From an uncultured Saprospiraceae bacterium (GTDB lineage: Bacteria > Bacteroidota > Bacteroidia > Chitinophagales > Saprospiraceae), in NCBI GenBank assembly GCA_937127195.1, contig CAKZLT010000466.1:1-5419 (forward strand): a DNA stretch of 5,419 nucleotides, in the 5' to 3' direction. A program made the position numbers and the translations under genes. The notes under the pieces were generated by a model. It saw only the letters and a program-made list of their open reading frames with translations. It ran no database searches and was not told the origin of the DNA. Numbering within the stretch: the first letter of the stretch is position 1; every line of letters begins with the position of its first letter. Shown here one piece after another: positions 1 to 5,419 of the stretch.

Positions 1-1094
1 TGAATATCGGACAACCTGATATAAAAACGCCTCCTTCGGCTATACAAGCCGTCAAAGATGCTGATATAGAAGTACTTGCATACAGTCATTCGGCTGGTAA
101 TGAATCTTACCGAAGAAAACTAGTTGATTATTATGCAAGCCACGATATTACGATTGACCACTCGGATATAATTATCACGACTGGAGCATCGGAAGCGATT
201 TTATTTACAATGATGAGTTGCCTCAATCCAGAGGACGAAGTAATCGTTCCAGAACCATTTTATGCTAATTATAATGGTTTTGCACTAGCTGGCGGCGTAA
301 ATGTAGTGCCTATTACAGCTCGCATCGACACTGGGTTTGCCTTACCTCCGATTGCTGATTTTGAAAAAGTAATCACTGATAAGACAAAAGCAATTTTGAT
401 TTGCAATCCGAGTAACCCAACAGGATACCTTTATTCGGAAGAAGAATTAGAGGCTTTAAAGCAAATTGTCTTGAAGCATGACTTATTTTTATTCGTAGAT
501 GAAGTGTATCGAGAGTTTGTCTATGATGGAAATAAACATAAATCTGTTCTTTCGATTGATGGAATAGAAGAAAATGTGGTTGTGTTAGATTCTATATCAA
601 AGCGTTATAGCGCGTGTGGCGCAAGAGTCGGGGCGGTCGTTTCTAAAAATAAGTCCTTTATAGCAACAGCTATGAAGTTTGCACAAGCTCGATTAAGTCC
701 ACCGACATTGGCACAAATCTTAGCGGAAGCAACTTTAGATGTAGATCCAAGTTATATTTCGGATGCTATTGGTGAATATGATAATCGTCGAAAAACGTTG
801 GTGAATCGCTTAAATGAGATGGAAGGCGTTATTTGCCCAACACCAACAGGCGCGTTTTATGCTTTCGTTCAATTGCCAATTGATAGTTCTGATAAATTTT
901 GTCGTTGGATGCTAGAGGATTTTGATTATAATGGAGAAACTGTTATGATGGCTCCAGGAAGTGGATTTTATTCGACAAAAGGGCTTGGTAATAATGAAGT
1001 TCGATTAGCTTATGTGTTGAATGAAGATGATTTAAAAAGGGCTTTGATTGCTCTTGAAGCTGGTTTGAAGGCTTATCCAGGAAGAATGATATAG
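1..1094 (+). CDS. PLP-dependent aminotransferase, class I/II (5'-truncated by window edge)
   Basis: This is a fold-type I aminotransferase of the aspartate aminotransferase superfamily, a cytoplasmic enzyme that moves an amino group between an amino acid and a 2-oxo acid through pyridoxal phosphate. The frame is open from position 3 and begins NIGQPDIKTP, the usual N-terminal motif, so the true start lies upstream; the ATG at 210 is internal. Numbering from the first full codon, NPSNPTG is at 135-141, the cofactor-binding Asp and Tyr of DEVY at 166 and 169, the Schiff-base lysine of SISKRY at 200, the phosphate-binding Arg of ACGARVG at 208, and the substrate-carboxylate Arg of EVRLAYV at 334. 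All key residues are intact. The visible 363 residues suggest a full protein near 395-400, normal for the family. Substrate is not decidable; aspartate aminotransferase is the usual label for relatives. It converges on the next gene. Confidence 0.93.
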   Translation, partial: NIGQPDIKTPPSAIQAVKDADIEVLAYSHSAGNESYRRKLVDYYASHDITIDHSDIIITTGASEAILFTMMSCLNPEDEVIVPEPFYANYNGFALAGGVNVVPITARIDTGFALPPIADFEKVITDKTKAILICNPSNPTGYLYSEEELEALKQIVLKHDLFLFVDEVYREFVYDGNKHKSVLSIDGIEENVVVLDSISKRYSACGARVGAVVSKNKSFIATAMKFAQARLSPPTLAQILAEATLDVDPSYISDAIGEYDNRRKTLVNRLNEMEGVICPTPTGAFYAFVQLPIDSSDKFCRWMLEDFDYNGETVMMAPGSGFYSTKGLGNNEVRLAYVLNEDDLKRALIALEAGLKAYPGRMI

Positions 1095-1115
1095 TTTATT
1101 TTATAATACTAATTC

Positions 1116-1229
1116 ATATTACTATACATTTTTGACCTCCCTTAATCCCTCCGAAGGAGGGAAACCACACTTACATTTCCCTCCTTCGGAGGGATTAAGG
1201 AAGGTTAAATCTAAAATGTACAGTATTAT
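1116..1229. repeat. Nested inverted repeat (REP/MITE-like palindromic element)
   Basis: Two 30-bp arms at 1135-1164 and 1176-1205 are inverted copies with a single mismatch, separated by an 11-bp spacer. Each arm also contains its own small hairpin: CCCTCCGAAGGAGGG in the left arm and CCCTCCTTCGGAGGG in the right arm. The DNA can therefore fold as one long hairpin or as two small ones. A second pair of arms outside these, 1116-1132 and 1213-1229, matches at 15 of 17 positions, with unequal gaps of 2 and 7 bp to the inner arms. The element has no coding capacity and sits between convergent genes. From memory, related CCCTCCGAAGGAGGG palindromes recur between genes in Bacteroidota, but copy number cannot be tested here. 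It could also help terminate transcription. Confidence 0.8.
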
Positions 1230-1278
1230 GGCAGAACCTTCTAATGAGGCTTGACCGAATAATTAGAAGGTTCTGTCA
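1229..1278. terminator. Hairpin between convergent genes, possible bidirectional terminator
   Basis: Perfect 14-bp arms CAGAACCTTCTAAT (1232-1245) and ATTAGAAGGTTCTG (1262-1275) flank a 16-nt loop. Three more positions on each side extend the stem with one mismatch (G·U in plus-strand RNA). It lies 27 bp past the end of the minus-strand SH3-like gene and downstream of the plus-strand aminotransferase, where a shared terminator would be expected. Neither side has a clear T-run, so it is not a canonical intrinsic terminator, and the function is inferred from position and stem strength. Confidence 0.5.
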
Positions 1279-1304
1279 TTGTATTTAAGTACGTCCTTTT
1301 GCGA

Positions 1305-2273
1305 TTATTCGCAGTCTTGTTCGCTTTTTTCAAGAAAACTATCTTTTAAATGAAAAAGAATATCACAACCATCTATATTCAAAAGAATTGAGTTGTCATT
1401 CAAAGTGTCATATACTTTTTCTCCATTATCGTAATCGCCTAAGAACCAAGCCCGAAATTCCATGGATTCAATCAGAATTTTGAAGGAATGTCCAATGCCT
1501 TCAATAGTGTAAGAAAAGGCTTCAGTAGGTTGATTATTCTTATTATATAATTGTACAAAAAGCTCTTCATTTTCTTGACCACGTAACAAGCAGACAAAAT
1601 CATTTTTTCCATTTCCATTCAAATCGGTTGCAATCATTGTATTGGTACTCGCTTGATTATCTTTGGTAAATACTTGACGAATTTCTCGTTCAAAATCCAA
1701 ATTTCCATAGATTTTTTTTTCCGTTTTGGTGTCAATCGCACTTTTCCATTCATTTTTTTTATAAAAATCTAATAAAGCTTTCTTGAAGCGTGTCGGGTGA
1801 TTATCAAAAAAAATAACCGCTTTTTCATCACTTGTATTTCCTATCATTCCTTTAAAAAAATCAAATTCTGCCGCAGTAACCAAGTAGTCTTTTTTCATAA
1901 AACCTTCAAAACCATCCTTTCCTCTTAGCTTGAACCATTCACCAACTTCCTCTAGCAAAACCATTCGTTCACCTTGCTTGTAAGATGCTTCACGGACTTT
2001 TTCGGCAGCTTGAGATGGTGTTGCACGCAAAAAAACATTGGTGATTAATACCTGTTCTTCTCCCGACTTTTCGCCTAATATAGACCAGCCTAATGCCAGT
2101 AATCCAGCACCAATTACGATACCAATCAGAAGTACAAAGCCATTATTTCTAAAAATACCACGCCTCCAAACCTTACTTTCTAAGATAATAATAGGTTCGT
2201 CTTCTGGATTAGGATGACCTTTTTTTGCCAATTCTTCTTGCTTTTTTAGCGATTGATTGGACGAGTGATTCAT
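1305..2273 (-). CDS. Single-pass membrane protein with SH3-like domain
   Basis: This 322-residue protein of unknown function has a charged, Lys-rich N-terminus (1-44), one transmembrane helix at about 45-66, and a bacterial SH3-like domain at about 75-132 (VFLRATPS early, then EVGEWFKLRGKDGFEGFMKKDYLV). That order predicts an anchor with most of the protein outside the cytoplasmic membrane. SH3-like domains of this kind often bind cell-wall peptides or mediate protein contacts; either role here is inference. Residues 140-322 match no family I can name, but DLNGNGKNDF at 217-226 has the DxNxNGxxD spacing of calcium-binding loops in VCBS/FG-GAP-type proteins. The start is firm because an in-frame TAA directly precedes the ATG. 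No Shine-Dalgarno sequence is seen. It follows the CarboxypepD_reg-like gene by 41 bp and is probably cotranscribed. An A9 run (minus strand, 1712-1720) and nearby runs of eight are slippage-prone. Confidence 0.85.
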   Translation of the reverse strand: MNHSSNQSLKKQEELAKKGHPNPEDEPIIILESKVWRRGIFRNNGFVLLIGIVIGAGLLALGWSILGEKSGEEQVLITNVFLRATPSQAAEKVREASYKQGERMVLLEEVGEWFKLRGKDGFEGFMKKDYLVTAAEFDFFKGMIGNTSDEKAVIFFDNHPTRFKKALLDFYKKNEWKSAIDTKTEKKIYGNLDFEREIRQVFTKDNQASTNTMIATDLNGNGKNDFVCLLRGQENEELFVQLYNKNNQPTEAFSYTIEGIGHSFKILIESMEFRAWFLGDYDNGEKVYDTLNDNSILLNIDGCDILFHLKDSFLEKSEQDCE

Positions 2274-2293
2274 TTATCTGTGATTTGTATTCT

Positions 2294-2309
2294 GCCGAAT
2301 AAATTCGAC
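2294..2309. promoter_or_regulatory. Short near-palindrome in the 41-bp intergenic gap
   Basis: GCCGAATAAATTCGAC is a 16-bp near-perfect palindrome with one mismatched pair, centred between the stop of the CarboxypepD_reg-like gene and the start of the SH3-like gene. It could be an operator or a small RNA hairpin affecting the downstream gene. It is short enough to be chance in AT-rich DNA, and no promoter could be assigned beside it. Confidence 0.25.
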
Positions 2310-2314
2310 GGTAT

Positions 2315-3592
2315 TTAATTAAAAACCATTTTTTCTAATCTCCGAATATTAACTCCATGCTGTGGCGCGTAATATAAGAAATAAACATAACCATCCTTGA
2401 TTTTGATATTAGAAACGTGTGGTCTATCCAATTTTATAATTTCTCCGAGTTCGCCCGTTTCAAGATTGATTTCCGTAATTTCGATAGCCCATTGTGTATC
2501 GAATAGGGTATAGGCTTTGCCTCTTTCTTTATCAAATAAGATTTCTTTGCGCCATTTTTTATTTTTGTGATACTCAATCGGCATTTTTTTGATAACCTTG
2601 CCAGCCATGTCCAATTGCTGGATTTCGCCGTGAACATGGTCAAAAAGAAACATTTTTTCTTGAAACTCAAAAATAGGCGCGTATATTTCACTGTATAAAA
2701 TATCTTCTCTAAAAGTCTCTCCGCCTTCATCTCCAAAACTAGAACCTGCTGGCTGACCTGCTGAATGTTCTGCGGCAACGGTTGCTTTTAATGAACTGAA
2801 ACTTGCTTCATCTTGATAAAGTGCTACATTCATTTCATGAACGACTTTTAAGTAAGGTTTTACTAAATTAGGGTTGCGTTTTTCTATGATTAAATATTCG
2901 ATGATTTGCCCATGTATTTTCATTTTTTTATAAAAAACATATTTTAAATTTGCTTCAACACAAGGTTCAAATTTTGCAAAAAATATTCTACGGTCAATTT
3001 GGTTTAGAAATTTCACTTCGTCACCTTCAATATAAATTTGACGCGCAAATCCTTTGGTTATCAAATGAATACCTCCAAGACAGCCTTTGAAGAGTTGTTC
3101 GGGTTTCCATGATTTGATTTTTAGTTCTTTGAGTATTTTGCCATTCATATTCGTGACGATTAAGCTTCGTTTTTTGATAAAATTACGATTAATTAAAATG
3201 AGTATTTTGTCTTCGTAAAATTCATAATCTAAAACGGTGTAAGGTTTTTTAAATACTTTTTCAATCGGTCGAACGTCGCTAATAATCAATTCAGGTAGAA
3301 TTTCATCTAATGGTTCTAGTTGGATAACTTTGGGGTTGAAATCTTGAATGGTCAATTTTTTATTTTTAAAGCCCAAATAAGAAATCGTAATTACGGTCGG
3401 TAAGCTCGGAACAATTAACGAAAATCGTCCGCTGGTATCTGTGGAAGTTCCCAAAAGCGTTCCATCAACCGAAACGGTTGCGCCGATAAGCTCTTCATTA
3501 GTACTAACATCGAATATTTGACCTGTTATGGTTTGGCTATTTCCATTTTGATAAAAGGCGAATAGGGTAAAAAAGAGTAGTAGATTTTTCAT
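2315..3592 (-). CDS. Secreted CarboxypepD_reg-like domain protein, possible beta-propeller
   Basis: This 425-residue protein starts with a Sec signal peptide (hydrophobic 4-13, likely cut near 19-20 after NGNS/Q). Residues 22-93 form a CarboxypepD_reg-like domain: ITGQIFDVSTNEELIGATV, then TDTSGRFSL and ISYLGF, the fold found at the N-terminus of many Bacteroidota TonB-linked outer-membrane proteins. No TonB-dependent barrel follows and the protein is far too short for one. Residues 105-425 are rich in short beta strands with NxxGK/ETGE turns (TNMNGKILKEL, LDMAGKVIKKM, NLETGELGEI), which suggests a propeller of the 6-bladed type; this is inference. Residues 263-293 form a low-complexity Gly/Ala/Ser segment that is GC-rich in the DNA and looks inserted. 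An in-frame TAA five codons upstream limits the start. No Shine-Dalgarno sequence is present. It leads the SH3-like gene and probably acts in the periplasm or at the outer membrane. Function unknown. Confidence 0.85.
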   Translation of the reverse strand: MKNLLLFFTLFAFYQNGNSQTITGQIFDVSTNEELIGATVSVDGTLLGTSTDTSGRFSLIVPSLPTVITISYLGFKNKKLTIQDFNPKVIQLEPLDEILPELIISDVRPIEKVFKKPYTVLDYEFYEDKILILINRNFIKKRSLIVTNMNGKILKELKIKSWKPEQLFKGCLGGIHLITKGFARQIYIEGDEVKFLNQIDRRIFFAKFEPCVEANLKYVFYKKMKIHGQIIEYLIIEKRNPNLVKPYLKVVHEMNVALYQDEASFSSLKATVAAEHSAGQPAGSSFGDEGGETFREDILYSEIYAPIFEFQEKMFLFDHVHGEIQQLDMAGKVIKKMPIEYHKNKKWRKEILFDKERGKAYTLFDTQWAIEITEINLETGELGEIIKLDRPHVSNIKIKDGYVYFLYYAPQHGVNIRRLEKMVFN

Positions 3593-3663
3593 GAAGTTAT
3601 TTTTTTAACTAGAGTAGTATAACATCAAAATAGCAAAAAAGGGTTATAATATATAGGTGTTTG

Positions 3664-3704
3664 AGTCAATAATTAGTGAATCTACCAATTAGAGAAGTCA
3701 ATAA
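3664..3704. repeat. Short direct repeats upstream of the CarboxypepD_reg-like gene
   Basis: AGTCAATAA occurs at 3664-3672 and again at 3696-3704, 32 bp apart (about three helical turns). AATTAG also occurs twice, at 3671-3676 and 3687-3692. The same-face spacing, 72-129 bp before the start codon, would suit a regulator-binding region. The repeats are short and AT-rich, so chance is a real alternative. Confidence 0.3.
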
Positions 3705-3819
3705 GTCTTTTGAGTTAATGAAGGAAAATATGTTTTATCAGCTTAAATTCACCAAAAATCGAAAGCCATTTTTTTTCACGAAGTACAGCTTTTCAAAAGT
3801 TGATTTATATTTTTAAAAA

Positions 3820-3905
3820 GCTACCGTAGTGCGGTGAGCCTCGTCGCCTGACTATTAAAAGCGGCTTTTGTTAGCGTGACGACGAAGTTTGTCGTGCTAC
3901 GAAGC
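3820..3905. repeat. 86-bp imperfect palindrome, possible structured RNA or terminator
   Basis: The 43-nt left arm (3820-3862) and 42-nt right arm (3864-3905) pair around a single central base, with AAAAGC/GCTTTT at the apex. My hand alignment gives 28 Watson-Crick pairs in 43 columns, and six of the remaining columns would be G·U pairs in plus-strand RNA, against three in minus-strand RNA. Inner stems include TCGTCG/CGACGA, and the right arm can also fold alone as ACGAC/GTCGT (3879-3895). In the minus direction it starts 52 bp after the flippase stop and is followed by TTTTT, so it could terminate that gene. A dispersed palindromic repeat is an equally good explanation. Confidence 0.65.
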
Positions 3906-3956
3906 ATTAAAAATTTTGCTACATATCTGAGTAAATCTAACTCGCTTTACTTCTGC

Positions 3957-5267
3957 TCATGTACTTAAAAAGAAGAAAACGCCGCCATAAGAAGCTAATA
4001 AAAGTAAACTACAAATCAGAAAACGAGGAATATCTAAATAGTCTTTTAGTGAAATATTTAAACGATAATGATTGTATAAAATCATAAATACTTTCTCTAC
4101 TGAAAATGCGATAACTGTCGCTATTGCAACGCCAACTAACCCGAAATCTCGAATAAGAAGTATGCTCAATCCTAAATTTAAAGAGATTTCTAGGACAGAA
4201 GCGGTAAGAATAGTTTTTGTTTTTTTTAAGCCAATCAAAATCGTTTGGGGTAAAAGTATTCGACTAATCAAAGCGAGTAAATAAACGTTGAAAACAAAAG
4301 CACTTTCGGCGAAGTCAACACTAAAAACAATTGGATAAGCCCATTTACTAACTAACATCAGAAGGATAGAAGCTCCAAATAATGGATACATCAGATTGCG
4401 GGTTCTGTGCTTGATTTGACCCAATCCAGAGGGTAAATGTTCTGAAATATTAGGTATCAAAGCTGCTGACATGGCATTGATTAATGCCAATGCAATTGGG
4501 AATTCTCGTGCGCCATTTCTATAAATGGCAAATTGTTCTTCATTGTAATATTTCATAATAATAATGCCATCTACGTAGTTCATCACGCCACCAATAAAAG
4601 TATATAAGACAATCGGCAAAGCAATGAGCCAATAAGGTTGAAGGCGTTGAAAGCTCCAATTGATAGTACTATTATCTCTTAAAATCAATAGTAACCAAAT
4701 GAATTTGGTTGCTGCCAAAATAACTAAACCAATAAAACTAATCTCTAATGACCAGCCTAAAAATATTGGAATAATCACCACCAAAAATTGACCTAAAAAA
4801 CTATAAAGACCAAAGAAGACCATCCATTTAGGGCGGTTTTGGAGAATGTAAACGTATTCTATCAAAAAAGTGGGTAAATTAATAGCTAACCAAATGCAGA
4901 GCCAATGAAAGTGCGGTAAGTATTCAAAATTTGTCATTCCCGTAGTAATCGAATCACTGAAAATCCACATCAAAAAGGAGACCGAAGTACTCAACACAAT
5001 AAAAAGCGTAAAAATATTAAAAATGAGTTTGGGCTTTTCTGATTCACTCAAATTAGGGTAAACGGATAAAACGCCATGTAGTAAGCCAGTCATCCAAAAG
5101 AAGGTAAAACTCGCTCCAATAAGCATCAAAGCTTCATAAATACCTATTTCTGATAGGCTAATACCAGATTTTGCCATGGCAATACTGGTCAAAATAGCAA
5201 AGGAAAACCTCAAGACAACAAAGGCTTGAAATCCATTAATCGCATCGAATTTAAAGAGTTTTGGCAT
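3957..5267 (-). CDS. Polysaccharide biosynthesis / oligosaccharide flippase-like membrane protein (MOP superfamily)
   Basis: This 436-residue, very hydrophobic protein has about 12-13 predicted membrane helices, roughly at 13-31, 41-62, 81-104, 117-140, 148-171, 176-197, 212-230, 255-273, 291-309, 324-344, 350-372, 376-397 and 414-434. Length and topology fit Wzx-type flippases of the MOP superfamily, which turn lipid-linked sugar units across the cytoplasmic membrane for O-antigen, capsule or exopolysaccharide assembly. Family-like stretches are YRNGAREFPIALALINAMSA at 249-268, with a following ALIPNISEH, and DFGLVGVAIATVIAF at 374-388. The start is secure because a TAA lies two codons upstream in frame; no Shine-Dalgarno sequence is seen. 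No glycosyltransferase is visible beside it, so the sugar substrate is unknown. A different MOP exporter is a less likely alternative. Confidence 0.85.
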   Translation of the reverse strand: MPKLFKFDAINGFQAFVVLRFSFAILTSIAMAKSGISLSEIGIYEALMLIGASFTFFWMTGLLHGVLSVYPNLSESEKPKLIFNIFTLFIVLSTSVSFLMWIFSDSITTGMTNFEYLPHFHWLCIWLAINLPTFLIEYVYILQNRPKWMVFFGLYSFLGQFLVVIIPIFLGWSLEISFIGLVILAATKFIWLLLILRDNSTINWSFQRLQPYWLIALPIVLYTFIGGVMNYVDGIIIMKYYNEEQFAIYRNGAREFPIALALINAMSAALIPNISEHLPSGLGQIKHRTRNLMYPLFGASILLMLVSKWAYPIVFSVDFAESAFVFNVYLLALISRILLPQTILIGLKKTKTILTASVLEISLNLGLSILLIRDFGLVGVAIATVIAFSVEKVFMILYNHYRLNISLKDYLDIPRFLICSLLLLASYGGVFFFLST

Positions 5268-5333
5268 TGATTATTTGATAGTTGTTTGAAAAGTTAGGGA
5301 GTAGGCAATAAATAAACTACCACAAAGAACGTC

Positions 5334-5419
5334 ATTGTTTTGTATTTAGACAAGGCAAAAAACGCAGTCCTAGCATCGCTAAGGCGAGTATTTTTAACGC
5401 AGTATAAATGAAAAACAAT
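5334..5419. repeat. 86-bp imperfect palindrome at the window edge
   Basis: The left arm (5334-5374) and right arm (5378-5419) are inverted copies with about 28 of 42 positions complementary. The outer ends are strongest, 5334-5351 against 5402-5419 at 15 of 18, and the apex pairs CCTAGC with GCTAAGG around ATC. It lies 67 bp upstream of the flippase start and is non-coding. The right arm ends exactly at the window edge, so the element may be longer. It is probably a dispersed palindromic repeat, though a terminator for a gene beyond the edge is possible. Confidence 0.6.

Larger units (their letters stand above)
3593..3956. other. 364-bp intergenic region, no gene seen
   Basis: This gap separates the flippase stop from the CarboxypepD_reg-like start, both on the minus strand, so it should hold the flippase terminator and the promoter of the two-gene cluster. 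No credible open frame is present on either strand. It contains the palindrome at 3820-3905, a 6-bp stem AGTAAA/TTTACT at 3930-3951 just after the flippase stop, and direct repeats near 3664-3704. I found no convincing Bacteroidota-type promoter (TTTG near -33 and TAnnTTTG near -7) before the 3592 start. Confidence 0.7.

Noticed and set aside
210..212. ATG as the start of the aminotransferase
   Set aside because: The same frame is open back to the window edge and encodes family motifs (NIGQPDIKTP, then TTGASEAILF) before this ATG, so it is an internal methionine.
1135..1205. CRISPR-like repeats
   Set aside because: There are only two arms, in inverted orientation, with an 11-bp spacer; no direct-repeat array or cas gene is present.
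2434..2778. 114-codon open frame on the minus strand
   Set aside because: It lies wholly inside the CarboxypepD_reg-like gene in another frame, is Lys-rich from the AT-rich background, and shows no domain or start signal.
3620..3660. TATAAT-like and TTGACT-like words near the 3592 start
   Set aside because: The minus-strand TTGACT and TATAAC are only 15 bp apart and the clean TATAAT is on the wrong strand. Bacteroidota primary promoters use a different consensus, so no promoter is called.
3820..3905. tRNA-like or riboswitch-like fold
   Set aside because: There is no T-arm GTTCRA-type sequence, anticodon arm or CCA region, and no known aptamer core. The fold is a single long imperfect hairpin.
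4072..4284. 70-codon open frame on the plus strand
   Set aside because: It is antisense to the flippase gene, which has clear membrane-protein coding features, and its protein shows no recognisable motif.

Overview
The window looks like a piece of a low-GC chromosome from the phylum Bacteroidota. Three things point that way. The three visible start codons have A-rich leaders with no AGGAGG-like ribosome-binding site. One secreted protein opens with a CarboxypepD_reg-like domain, typical of that phylum. The aminotransferase carries a version of the PLP-lysine motif (SISKRYSACGARVG) that I associate with Bacteroidota. Genus cannot be decided from the sequence.

Layout: (1) positions 1-1094, plus strand, hold the 3' nine-tenths or so of a fold-type I PLP-dependent aminotransferase whose N-terminus lies before the window. 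(2) 1095-1304 is a convergent intergenic region with a nested inverted repeat and a second, perfect-stem hairpin. (3) 1305-3592, minus strand, hold two genes 41 bp apart, probably one transcript. The first is a secreted protein with a CarboxypepD_reg-like domain and a beta-rich, possibly propeller-like remainder. The second is a single-pass membrane protein with an extracytoplasmic SH3-like domain. (4) 3593-3956 is a 364-bp gap with an 86-bp imperfect palindrome and short direct repeats. (5) 3957-5267, minus strand, is a multi-pass lipid-linked oligosaccharide flippase-like protein of the MOP superfamily. (6) 5268-5419 is its upstream region and ends in another 86-bp imperfect palindrome that reaches the window edge.

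No pathway clearly joins the genes. The aminotransferase is probably housekeeping amino-acid metabolism. The flippase implies surface-polysaccharide export, but no glycosyltransferase is visible. The two cell-envelope genes between them are uncharacterised and may work together, judging only by their spacing. No tRNA, rRNA, CRISPR array, transposase or recognisable defence system is present. The most distinctive features are the three unrelated long palindromes, one in each intergenic gap over 100 bp, and a GC-rich Gly/Ala/Ser segment inside the CarboxypepD_reg-like gene.
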